Source of the DNA: an uncultured Lachnospiraceae bacterium
Lineage (GTDB): Bacteria; Bacillota; Clostridia; Lachnospirales; Lachnospiraceae
Direction of reading: 5' to 3'
DNA: 64,000 bases
Assembly: GCA_910577675.1 (NCBI GenBank)
Contig: CAJTOR010000019.1
Coordinates: forward strand, 1 to 64,000
Shown: piece after piece, positions 1 to 7,285 of the stretch
Numbering within the stretch: the first letter of the stretch is position 1
Layout of the letters: each line of letters begins with the position of its first letter
The notes under the pieces: generated by a model
Seen by the model: only the letters and a program-made list of their open reading frames with translations
Told to the model about the DNA's origin: nothing
Database searches by the model: none
Translations under genes and position numbers: made by a program

Positions 1-61
1 GTGAAAACTTTCAATATCTCGATATGGGTATATTTGTCCATATTTTGAGTAGCAGAAGAGT

Positions 62-823
62 ATGAAGATTGAAATTACGGAAAAAATGAGAAAGCAGGCG
101 GAGAAGGGAAAGAGTGTGTTAAAAGCCGGGAGAATCGGCGCGGGGGGAGCAAAGGGGGCAATTATTGCCGGTCTGCTTTTCCTTATATTTGGCATATTGA
201 TTGGGCTTCCGTTCCTTCTTTCGGGAAGCCGCGGATGGATTTTGTTTTTGGTTATCTTCGGGATACCAGCTTTGCTGTTTTTGATTCCCGGCACTATTTT
301 TCAGATAAGGAAAGCAAGGAATTATCTGGATTATTATGCGAAGGAATCCGGTTATGATGTATCCGTGCTCCAACAGGCGGAAAAAGAGATTCTCTCGCCA
401 AAAACTGTGGCGATAGGCAGCGGGAAAAATAAAATTGCCTGCTACATAACGGAAAATTTTTTAATTTCCGTTACGAGGGAGGGATGTTATGTGCGCAAGC
501 ATAGCGATATGGTTGCCGCATTTTATTCCGAGGAAATTCCGGGGCTTGAAAGCAGGCAGGACGGGATGCTATTTATTTCCGTGCAGGAAATTGCAAGGGA
601 GCCGCGCATAAATCCTTTTACTTACCGCCAGTGCGGCGGTTATGTCAATCCTTTTCTCGACCGGGTATGTTCCAGGGAAGTATCGGGGGAGATCGAAAAA
701 CATAATCCATCCATTATAACTGACCAGATATATACGGACGGGAACAGGCAATACGACCTGCTGAGCCTTAACCATTGGGAGGAAGACTTAACTGCGATAA
801 TACAGACGAGAAAATCCCTATAA
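62..823 (+). CDS. hypothetical membrane protein
   Basis: I do not recognise this 253-residue protein. What is visible is a lysine-rich N-terminus (about residues 1-25), a glycine-rich turn, two hydrophobic segments at about 33-53 and 58-79, and then a soluble domain of about 170 residues with no motif I can name. Two closely spaced membrane helices followed by a long soluble tail suggest an inner-membrane anchor with a cytoplasmic domain, but that is inference. The ATG at 62 follows a weak purine-rich stretch (AGAAGAG). The gene stands alone: about 240 nt separate it from the LiaF-like gene downstream, and the window edge cuts off what precedes it. Confidence 0.7.
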   Translation: MKIEITEKMRKQAEKGKSVLKAGRIGAGGAKGAIIAGLLFLIFGILIGLPFLLSGSRGWILFLVIFGIPALLFLIPGTIFQIRKARNYLDYYAKESGYDVSVLQQAEKEILSPKTVAIGSGKNKIACYITENFLISVTREGCYVRKHSDMVAAFYSEEIPGLESRQDGMLFISVQEIAREPRINPFTYRQCGGYVNPFLDRVCSREVSGEIEKHNPSIITDQIYTDGNRQYDLLSLNHWEEDLTAIIQTRKSL

Positions 824-867
824 AGCACGAAAGCCCCGCTTTTTTAATCGTATTATAATTTGTGTTT

Positions 868-1067
868 CGCGTCAGTTATGGTATAATGTCGTCAGATATT
901 ATACCAGCGCCAATTCGCGTTCGACCAAAGGGAGAATAATTTCCACGGCGAATTGTGCGCATCCCCCGGAGGGAAAGCGCATAAATGCGCTTAGCATGTC
1001 AAAACGACATGGTATAATGTCCGCAGGATATAAAATTGTAAACAATATGCAGAGAGGAGGCGGGTCA
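868..1067 (+). promoter_or_regulatory. promoter and inverted-repeat region before the LiaF-like gene
   Basis: This intergenic stretch holds two copies of ATGGTATAATGTC (near 878 and 1009), each containing a perfect TATAAT -10 box; a third copy is at 49398 before galM. GGTATAAT near 880 pairs with ATTATACC near 897. A second inverted repeat joins GCGCCAATTCGC (from about 906) with GCGAATTGTGCGC (ending about 961), and GCGCATAAATGCGC near 978 forms a short hairpin. The pattern suggests promoters in a structured region; no regulator can be named. Confidence 0.4.
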
Positions 1068-2027
1068 ATGAAAAAAGGATCGGCGGGTGCAGTCTGGGGT
1101 GTACTGATGATAGTGGGCGGCATACTGCTAGCGGGAAAAGTCCTGCACTGGTTTGAGTTTGAACTATTCTTTAACGGCTGGTGGAGCCTGTTTTTAATTA
1201 TCCCGTCGGCAGTCAATTTTATGACAGGGCAGAAAAACCGCTCGAGATCACTAAGACTTTTGATTATCGGAATAATGTTTTTGATGGCGGCGCAGGGATT
1301 CATTGAGTACCGTATGCTTTTTCCGCTCTTGATTGCTGCATTTTTAATTCTTTCCGGCTGCCGTATGATGTTTTCCGGCGGGAAGGAACAGCCTAAAGGC
1401 CGGGGGAAAGAAAGGCGCCGCGAAACATGGAAAAAGTGGGAACGGATGGGGCGGGCAGGCTTTGCTAAGGCTCAGGAGGTGCATGACTGGCGCAGGGAAG
1501 CGGACAGCAAGCAATATGAGGATGCATCAAATTATAGTTATGAGGAAGACTACGATTATTTTGACAGCGGCGAGCAGGGTGGTTCCTTTGCGTGGAACAA
1601 TTACGCAAACCGGGAGGAATACCGCAGGGACGGGAGGAGAAATGAGGATTTTGGCAGTCAGGACGCAGGCACTTCTTTTACCGGGGGTGCAAACCGCAAC
1701 GGGCGTTGTGCCTGCACCTCAATCTGTATGGGGAAGGAAATCAACTATGCGGGGGAAGTCTTCGAGGGAGCAGTCCTCTCCTGTATAATGGGTGCGATAG
1801 ACCTTGATCTTTCCGGGGCGGTCATCTACCATGACGTGACTGTCGAGGCAATCCTGATTATGGGGGGGATTGATATTATAGTCCCGAAAGATGTGCATGT
1901 GGTAATCCAGCAGGGGCTGGTTTTGGGCAGTGTGGATAACCATGTGAAGGAGAGGCAGCTTCAGTCGGGGGCACCGACCATATTTATCAAACCAACCTGT
2001 ATCTTTGGCGGTATGGACATTGTGTAG
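1068..2027 (+). CDS. LiaF-like cell-envelope stress protein
   Basis: A 319-residue membrane protein of the LiaF / cell-wall-active-antibiotic-response group. About four hydrophobic segments occupy residues 7-100, followed by a charged linker rich in Arg, Glu, Tyr and Asn (about 105-215). The C-terminal 95 residues show the glycine-spaced beta repeat of LiaF C-domains (SCIMGAIDLDLSGA, ILIMGGIDIIVP, CIFGGMDIV). In Bacillus, LiaF holds the LiaRS two-component system off; no LiaRS pair is near this gene, so its partner is unknown. The start at 1068 is chosen because AGAGGAGG lies just before it; an in-frame ATG at 996 lacks a ribosome site and overlaps a promoter-like region. Confidence 0.75.
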   Translation: MKKGSAGAVWGVLMIVGGILLAGKVLHWFEFELFFNGWWSLFLIIPSAVNFMTGQKNRSRSLRLLIIGIMFLMAAQGFIEYRMLFPLLIAAFLILSGCRMMFSGGKEQPKGRGKERRRETWKKWERMGRAGFAKAQEVHDWRREADSKQYEDASNYSYEEDYDYFDSGEQGGSFAWNNYANREEYRRDGRRNEDFGSQDAGTSFTGGANRNGRCACTSICMGKEINYAGEVFEGAVLSCIMGAIDLDLSGAVIYHDVTVEAILIMGGIDIIVPKDVHVVIQQGLVLGSVDNHVKERQLQSGAPTIFIKPTCIFGGMDIV

Positions 2028-2057
2028 TTTAAGTCAGCCGGGTAAATTGTAAAAGTC

Positions 2058-2086
2058 GCGCTGTATGCGCAGAAATGGGGTTTGCG
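2058..2086 (+). promoter_or_regulatory. minimal member of the 13-nt-spaced leader family
   Basis: GCGC at 2058-2061 can pair with GCGC at 2067-2070 across a five-base loop. The sequence GCGCAGA then ends at 2073, exactly 13 nt before the ATG at 2087, and is followed by AATGGGG. This tail matches those before 7405, 32095 and 49514. The long loop-to-tail pairing of the other copies is absent, so this may be a reduced form or a chance match. Confidence 0.35.
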
Positions 2087-2443
2087 ATGGAAGGAGAGCT
2101 TGTGCTGTGTGGGAGCAACTACTATGAACAGAAATATTTTTTTAACGAAGAAATATTCGGAAAACTTCCCCAGCAGGTCAAGGAAGAACTTAAAATAATG
2201 TGCGTGCTCTTTACGGAGGACGTTGGAGGGGCGCTTTTTTTAGTTTTTGACCCCGAAGAAGGGCTGATGATGCGCACGGAATGCGACGAGAACGACCTGC
2301 TCTATGACGAGATCGGCAGTGTACTTAAAGCGAAGGCATTGCAGGAGGAAAAGAGGGAGCTTTTGGAATCCTTGGAATTATATTACAGGCTTGTTATTCT
2401 TGGTAATGAAGGCAAAGGGGGACAGAATGATACTAGCGATTGA
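2087..2443 (+). CDS. small acidic protein, DUF6145-like
   Basis: A 118-residue soluble acidic protein directly upstream of coaX. It resembles, from memory, the DUF6145 family seen in Lachnospiraceae; no function is known and I see no catalytic motif. Visible features are the segment EIFGKLPQQVKEELKIMCVLFTEDVGG and a C-terminal charged helix (about residues 80-112). The ATG at 2087 is preferred over the one at 2075 because GGGG sits 6-9 nt upstream and because the spacing fits the leader pattern seen before other genes here. The 3' end overlaps the coaX start by 17 nt, so the two are probably translated together. Confidence 0.6.
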   Translation: MEGELVLCGSNYYEQKYFFNEEIFGKLPQQVKEELKIMCVLFTEDVGGALFLVFDPEEGLMMRTECDENDLLYDEIGSVLKAKALQEEKRELLESLELYYRLVILGNEGKGGQNDTSD

Positions 2444-3200
2444 TGTTGGCAATACGAATATTACCATTGCCGTGTTAAGGGATGGGGAAGTGGAAGCAAG
2501 CTTCCGCCTGACAACACGCACACCGCGGACTTCGGATGAATTCGGTGTACAGCTTTTGGGGCTGCTTGAGGCCAGGCGGATTAAATCGGGGCAGATTGAG
2601 GACGTGATTCTTTCCTCCGTCGTTCCGGGCATAATGTATTCGCTGACAAGCAGCATTATAAAATATATCGGGAAGGAACCATTGATCGTTGGCATGGGCG
2701 TTAAAACCGGTATCAAGATTATTACGGGAAATCCGAGGGAGATAGGCGCGGACCGCATTGTGGACGCGGTGGCCGCGTATGAGCTCTACGGCGGACCAGT
2801 CTTTGTGATAGACTTTGGAACGGCAACCACCTATGACCTGATTCTTGCGGACGGGGCATTTGCGGCGGGGATTACCAGCCCCGGCATAGCCATCTGTGCG
2901 AATGCGCTATGGAACGAAACGGCGAAACTTCCGGAGATCGAGATTAAAAAACCTGCATCCATCCTCGCAAAAGAAACCGTCAGCAGCATGCAGGCGGGGC
3001 TGGTGTACGGCTATATCGGGCAGACAGAATATATTATTAAACAGGTTAAAAAAGAAGCTGATTTACCCGATCTGAAAGTGGTTGCAACCGGGGGGCTTGG
3101 CAAGATAATTTCCGACGAAACGGACCTGATTGATGTTTACGACCCGATGCTTACGATGAAAGGGCTCTGGTGTATCTATCAGAAGAACTGTGTCGGTTAG
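2427..3200 (+). CDS. coaX: type III pantothenate kinase
   Basis: Phosphorylates pantothenate, the first step of coenzyme A synthesis, in the cytoplasm. This 257-residue protein has the family's normal length and all its signatures: the N-terminal phosphate loop DVGNTN (residues 6-11), the GADRIVDAVAAYE block with its catalytic Asp, DFGTATTYD, and a C-terminal VATGGL. CoaX belongs to the ASKHA fold and typically needs a monovalent cation and is not feedback-inhibited by CoA. The start at 2427 is set by AAGGGGGACAG just upstream and by DVGNTN lying at the expected distance from the N-terminus; a longer in-frame ORF from 2304 would add an implausible basic extension. A GCCCG/CGGGC hairpin lies just after the stop. 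Confidence 0.95.
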   Translation: MILAIDVGNTNITIAVLRDGEVEASFRLTTRTPRTSDEFGVQLLGLLEARRIKSGQIEDVILSSVVPGIMYSLTSSIIKYIGKEPLIVGMGVKTGIKIITGNPREIGADRIVDAVAAYELYGGPVFVIDFGTATTYDLILADGAFAAGITSPGIAICANALWNETAKLPEIEIKKPASILAKETVSSMQAGLVYGYIGQTEYIIKQVKKEADLPDLKVVATGGLGKIISDETDLIDVYDPMLTMKGLWCIYQKNCVG

Positions 3201-3319
3201 GAGGAGCCCGCTGTCGGGCAAAATCGCGCAAAAAGTGGAAAATACGGCTGATTGCGGGAGGAAAAGCCCCGCTTTGTCGAAATCTTTCCCACGAAAAATC
3301 TTCCCAAAATTGGAAAAAG

Positions 3320-3370
3320 ATGGTATATTGGAATTGCCGAAAAATGGAAATTCCAATATACCATTTTTTT
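3320..3370 (+). terminator. bidirectional terminator-like hairpin after coaX
   Basis: A perfect 16-bp stem joins 3320-3335 (ATGGTATATTGGAATT) with 3349-3364; the loop is 13 nt, T runs follow on the right and A runs precede on the left. It closes the coaX transcript and separates it from the leader that begins near 3382. Confidence 0.75.
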
Positions 3371-3381
3371 GGACAAAAGTA

Positions 3382-3559
3382 GACGGAAAAACAAAAACGG
3401 AGGGATTTATTGTGAAAAATAAATGCATCCGCATTATTTTTCACAGGGCGATTTGTGCCGAGAACGTCGCAGATAAGCCCTGATCCGACAAGAGAAACTA
3501 CATTCGCTCATTTCTCTTTCGGTACCTCGAACGGAAACGTTCTCGGAATGGAGGATATT
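3382..3559 (+). promoter_or_regulatory. structured leader copy A, pseudoknot-type
   Basis: Three elements are visible. A hairpin joins GTGAAAAATAA (3412-3422) with TTATTTTTCAC (3434-3444). Stem 1 joins GGGC+ATTTGTG (3446-3449, 3451-3457) with CGCAGAT+GCCC (3468-3474, 3477-3480), and its whole 10-nt loop CCGAGAACGT (3458-3467) is the exact complement of ACGTTCTCGG (3537-3546). Between them AAGAGAAA (3490-3497) pairs with TTTCTCTT (3511-3518). The last paired base is 13 nt from the start codon at 3560 and GGAGG follows. The loop-tail helix could replace stem 1 or, in part, form a pseudoknot. Related copies lie before 7405, 32095, 49514 and 61791. Confidence 0.6.
3412..3483 (+). CDS. possible 23-residue leader peptide
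   Basis: A GTG-started ORF with an ideal ribosome site (GGAGGG at 3399-3404, 7-nt spacing) that ends at TGA 3481-3483, just after stem 1 of leader A. The predicted peptide starts MKNK and contains IIFHRAIC. A second copy at 61651 starts MKNN and contains HIFYRV, again with a GTG start behind a purine-rich ribosome site. Translation would run through stem 1 and free its loop, as in attenuation. The likeness of the peptides may just follow from the conserved DNA. Confidence 0.35.
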   Translation: MKNKCIRIIFHRAICAENVADKP

Positions 3560-4648
3560 ATGTTGCAGGAATGGTTGACAAAAGGGGTGTTTCTTTATCT
3601 GATGGCAGGGGTATGCGGCGCGGGGGCGGCACTGAAAGTTATGCTGTCCGCTTACTACAACCGGCAGCTTCACTGGACGCAGAGAATGGACAAGGCAAGG
3701 AAGAGATGGCTGGTTCGGATGCGGCAGGATTATGAGGACTGCATGGACGAAAACGGCAGGGTAAACAATGTGGATATTTTTGTGGATAAGTACATAGAAG
3801 GGAAGAAATTCATGGGGATATTGTTATCCACATGGGATAAGATCGGTGGACAAGCCTGGATATTATGCGCGGGACTTCTTGCAGTTTCTGCGGTATCCAG
3901 CGTTTTTTATCAGGTGGAGAGGGAAGCTGTCCTGTTTACATTCTTTATCGGAACCTGGACGGTGATCGTGGATATTGTTGTGGATAATATTGCAAATCTC
4001 GTGGAAAAAAAGAAGCAGATTAAACGCAACCTTGTGGATTATTTTGAAAACCGGATGAGTTTGCCGGAGGAGGATTTGTTATCGGAAGAAGAACTGACCG
4101 GGGAAGTACCTTTTGTGAATGATTTTGGGGAAGATGGGGAAGATATTGCCTTGGAAGATTCCGCTTTTTCACGGGAAATGAATAGCCCAAATAAGCTGGA
4201 GGGCGCATCACAGCAGAGCGCCGCGCTTGAGGAGGGTTTAGAAAGCGGGAAGGCAGCCCCTAGGTTTTATGTTGCCGGGAGAAATGACAGGGCAGGAAAT
4301 ATGACTGGCGGGGCGGAGGAACCGGCTGATAAAAGGGCGCGCAGGGAAAGCAAAAAGGATATGATGGCGCGCAAAAAAAGAGAGCATATGAAGTATGAGT
4401 TAAAGCGCGAGATTTCGCAGGATGATGCAAGGGATGCGGAAGTTGCGAACTCCTATAAAGAGGCGGCAGGGCAGACTGCGCAGAAATCAGCCTCGAGAGA
4501 GGCGGTTGAGCAGTTGGCAGCAGCGCTTGAACTGCTTAAACGCGAGAATGCGCTGGAGGAAGCAGCCCCGCTTCTGGCGGCACAAATCGGGAAGGATCAG
4601 GAAAACGGTGCACTGATCGAGGAGGTGCTGCGCGAATTTCTCGTCTGA
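3560..4648 (+). CDS. hypothetical membrane protein with long acidic tail
   Basis: Not recognised. The 362-residue protein has hydrophobic segments at about residues 8-28, 98-116 and 121-145, with a basic stretch (about 33-60) after the first. From about residue 160 it becomes a long hydrophilic tail rich in Glu, Lys and Ala, with a likely coiled coil around 260-355. The membrane part followed by a charged helical tail suggests a scaffold or envelope-associated role, which is inference only. The ATG at 3560 is chosen because GGAGG lies 5 nt upstream; the ATG at 3548 is part of that site. The gene sits alone behind leader copy A and is followed by palindromic repeats before pgi. Confidence 0.7.
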   Translation: MLQEWLTKGVFLYLMAGVCGAGAALKVMLSAYYNRQLHWTQRMDKARKRWLVRMRQDYEDCMDENGRVNNVDIFVDKYIEGKKFMGILLSTWDKIGGQAWILCAGLLAVSAVSSVFYQVEREAVLFTFFIGTWTVIVDIVVDNIANLVEKKKQIKRNLVDYFENRMSLPEEDLLSEEELTGEVPFVNDFGEDGEDIALEDSAFSREMNSPNKLEGASQQSAALEEGLESGKAAPRFYVAGRNDRAGNMTGGAEEPADKRARRESKKDMMARKKREHMKYELKREISQDDARDAEVANSYKEAAGQTAQKSASREAVEQLAAALELLKRENALEEAAPLLAAQIGKDQENGALIEEVLREFLV

Positions 4649-4663
4649 AAGCACAGATGGGGA

Positions 4664-4785
4664 GGCGGCAATTGCCCAACAGGAATCGTACAGGAAGAAA
4701 GCCCAGTACAGGGGGCGGCAGTTGCCTTACAAGAAAATTACAGGAGTCGTAAAAGCAGAAAGCCTGATACTGGGCGGCAATTGTC
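4664..4785. repeat. three palindromic direct repeats before pgi
   Basis: GGCGGCAATTGCC (4664-4676), GGCGGCAGTTGCC (4714-4726) and GGCGGCAATTGTC (4773-4785) recur at 50 and 59 bp. The intervening sequence is also alike (a block like ACAGGAATCGTA, then AGAAAGCC). The core GGCAATTGCC is a perfect palindrome. The repeats lie between the stop at 4648 and pgi. Confidence 0.6.
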
Positions 4786-4941
4786 AGAAAAAAATATTGC
4801 AAGGATATGGATATTCTGGTAAAATAAGGTCAGTGGTATGCAATCCCAGCCAATTTTTGGTATTTGCCGAATAATCCGGAAATATGGGGGATTACATGCA
4901 GTAAACAGAAACTAAACAAATGGGAAAAGGAGAATATGACC

Positions 4942-6288
4942 ATGGCGAACGTGACATTTGATTACAGTGCGACAAAAAAATTTATCCGCGGGGATGAGGT
5001 ATGCTACATGAAGAAGGCAGCCGAGGCGGCGCGGGCAGAGTTACTTTCAAGAACCGGTGCGGGGAATGATTTCCTTGGCTGGATTGACCTGCCGATCAAC
5101 TATGACAAGGAAGAGTTTGAGCGCATTAAAAAGGCAGCAGAAAAGATTAAGGCGGATTCTGAAGTGCTCGTTGTGATCGGGATTGGCGGTTCCTATCTGG
5201 GCGCGAGGGCGGCAATCGAGTTTTTGCGCCACAGCTTTTACAATTCCGTATCCAGGGAAGTGCGTAAGACACCGGAAATTTATTATGTCGGCAACAATAT
5301 CAGCAGCACCTATATCACACATCTGATGCAGGTGATCGGCGACCGCGATTTCTCAGTTAATATTATCAGTAAATCCGGCACCACAACGGAGCCTGCAATC
5401 GCATTCCGCGTATTCAAGAAAATGCTGATTGAAAAATACGGCAAGGCGGAGGCAGCAAAGCGCATCTATGCGACCACCGACAAGTCGAGGGGCGCGCTGA
5501 AAAATCTTGCGACCGAGGAGGGGTACGAGAGTTTTGTTGTCCCGGATGATGTTGGCGGACGCTTCTCCGTGCTCACAGCGGTTGGGCTTCTCCCGATCGC
5601 AGTAAGCGGCGCGGACATTACGGCATTGATGGAAGGCGCGGCAAGCATGCGTGAGAAATGCCTGAACAAGCCATTTGAGGAAAATGATTCCATGCTCTAT
5701 GCGGCAGTGCGCAATATATTGCTGCGCAAGAACAAATCCATCGAGATTCTCTGCAACTACGAGCCTTCCCTGCACTATGTCGGCGAGTGGTGGAAGCAGC
5801 TTTACGGCGAGAGCGAGGGCAAAGACCAGAAAGGTATCTTCCCGGCGGCTGTCGATCTGACCACGGACCTGCATTCCATGGGACAGTTTATCCAGGACGG
5901 ACAGCGCACAATGTTTGAAACCGTAATCAACCTAGAAACACCGACCTGCGAGGTTATCCTCGAAAAAGAGGATGTGGATCTTGACGGTCTTAACTACCTT
6001 GCAGGAAAGAGCGTTGATTTCATTAACAAGAGCGCGATGAAGGGGACAAGGCTTGCGCACACGGACGGCAATGTGCCGAATCTCCTTGTAAATCTTCCAG
6101 CCCAGAATGAGTTCTCGCTCGGTGAACTGTTTTACTTCTTTGAATTTGCATGTGGTATATCCGGGTATCTGCTCGGAGTGAACCCATTTGACCAGCCGGG
6201 TGTTGAGAGCTACAAGAAAAATATGTTTGCGCTGCTCGGGAAGCCGGGATTTGAAGAACTGGGTGAGGAGCTGAAAAAAAGACTGTAA
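4942..6288 (+). CDS. pgi: glucose-6-phosphate isomerase
   Basis: Interconverts glucose-6-phosphate and fructose-6-phosphate in glycolysis and gluconeogenesis. The 448-residue length matches Firmicutes GPI. Signatures visible include the sugar-phosphate loop VIGIGGSYLGARAA (about residue 74), SKSGTTTEPAIAFR (about 138), the DDVGGRFSVLTAVGL motif with its GRFS phosphate contacts, the ESEGK segment, and a C-terminal FDQPGVESYK containing the late GPI signature lysine. I place the start at the ATG at 4942 because AAAGGAG sits 9 nt upstream; ATG 4936 is also possible, but a start at 4864 is not supported. The three palindromic repeats at 4664-4785 lie upstream, and a strong hairpin at 6307 ends the transcript. 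Confidence 0.95.
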   Translation: MANVTFDYSATKKFIRGDEVCYMKKAAEAARAELLSRTGAGNDFLGWIDLPINYDKEEFERIKKAAEKIKADSEVLVVIGIGGSYLGARAAIEFLRHSFYNSVSREVRKTPEIYYVGNNISSTYITHLMQVIGDRDFSVNIISKSGTTTEPAIAFRVFKKMLIEKYGKAEAAKRIYATTDKSRGALKNLATEEGYESFVVPDDVGGRFSVLTAVGLLPIAVSGADITALMEGAASMREKCLNKPFEENDSMLYAAVRNILLRKNKSIEILCNYEPSLHYVGEWWKQLYGESEGKDQKGIFPAAVDLTTDLHSMGQFIQDGQRTMFETVINLETPTCEVILEKEDVDLDGLNYLAGKSVDFINKSAMKGTRLAHTDGNVPNLLVNLPAQNEFSLGELFYFFEFACGISGYLLGVNPFDQPGVESYKKNMFALLGKPGFEELGEELKKRL

Positions 6289-6306
6289 AGGGAGTTGGAT
6301 TTAAGG

Positions 6307-6338
6307 AAGGGCTGTTTAACAAAACAGCTCTTCTTTTT
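6307..6338 (+). terminator. rho-independent terminator of pgi
   Basis: AAGGGCTGTTT (6307-6317) pairs with AAACAGCTCTT (6322-6332) over a 4-nt loop, 11 bp with one G-U pair, followed by CTTTTT. It lies 19 nt after the pgi stop. Confidence 0.85.
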
Positions 6339-6360
6339 AGATGCAATAAGGGGGCTTAGC

Positions 6361-7248
6361 ATGAAGTACATGCATTTTTTATCATCCTGTTCCTATGCGG
6401 GACTGGCAAACCTGCTTGAGGATGTTGGGATTGATACGGAGGATGTTTCGATTGCTGTTTCAATCTGCCTGCCCTGGCTTTTGGGGCGGGAGGAGAATAA
6501 GGGAAAAATTGGAAAATACAGCGCCGGGGCGATGTTGCAGGGAAAAGAATGGTTCGATTTATATTTGAAACCACTTGGGTGGCGCTTTGCGGAAACGAGA
6601 TATGAAAAGAGAGAGGCACTTGGGTGCTTTATGCCCGGGAGCATGATTGGAATGCGGGTTTTAAAGCAATCAAAACACGCAGTTATCTACCGTGGAAGAT
6701 CGGGGCTTAAATATGTTTTTTTCAATAACCGTAGGAAGGAAGGCAACGAACCGGATCAGATTATCCTGTCGGAAGAAGAACTCCTTGAAAAACTGGATGA
6801 TACAGTATGTGTCGGCAGGCTTGAAACAGGCAGCAGGGAGGAAGTAAATTTTATTCCCCTGCTCGAACAATCGAAAAAGAATTGGGAATTGTGGCTTTCC
6901 GAATTCCAGGACTTTGCAGCTTTAAGACAGGAAAGAGAAGTACTTTGCCATACGCAGAATACATTTTTTAGAGCTTTTTTGTTAGACGCTCCTGCCGTAT
7001 GCGGACTTTTTACCACGGAGGTGGGAAGGGGGTATGAAGGGAAAGGGAGAGAAAATTTCCCGGAGGAAGAAACTTTGTTTAAGCAGCAAAAAGAACGTCT
7101 TATATGTTTGCAAAGCCAGTATCTGGAAGCAATGCGCCGCGGGGAGGCGCTTGTACTTGCCAGGGAGATGGATATGGAACTTGTGCGGTACACCATACAT
7201 ATATTTCTGGAATTAATAGACAAAAAACTTAAAATAATGGCGGGTTAA
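6361..7248 (+). CDS. hypothetical protein, possible papain/C39-like fold
   Basis: Not firmly recognised. The first 120 residues of this 295-residue protein look like a cysteine-peptidase-like (C39/BtrH-N type) fold: an early Cys in a helix start (LSSCSYAGLANLL, near residue 9), a later His-led strand (KHAVIYRG, about 104-111) and a following FFNN that could supply the third polar residue. The rest is helical and charged, with no named domain. There is no signal peptide or membrane segment, so the protein is probably cytoplasmic. The start at 6361 is supported by AAGGGGG eight nt upstream. It directly follows the pgi terminator and may be read from its own promoter. The catalytic role is an inference from motif order only. 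Confidence 0.6.
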   Translation: MKYMHFLSSCSYAGLANLLEDVGIDTEDVSIAVSICLPWLLGREENKGKIGKYSAGAMLQGKEWFDLYLKPLGWRFAETRYEKREALGCFMPGSMIGMRVLKQSKHAVIYRGRSGLKYVFFNNRRKEGNEPDQIILSEEELLEKLDDTVCVGRLETGSREEVNFIPLLEQSKKNWELWLSEFQDFAALRQEREVLCHTQNTFFRAFLLDAPAVCGLFTTEVGRGYEGKGRENFPEEETLFKQQKERLICLQSQYLEAMRRGEALVLAREMDMELVRYTIHIFLELIDKKLKIMAG

Positions 7249-7285
7249 GGAGGAGGGAAAATCTGCCGATATAATAGGGGATGAT

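Noticed and set aside
3170..3483. Overlapping + strand ORFs of 70 and 97 codons after coaX
   Set aside because: They run through the coaX terminator hairpin and leader A; composition is low-complexity and neither has a ribosome site at its start.
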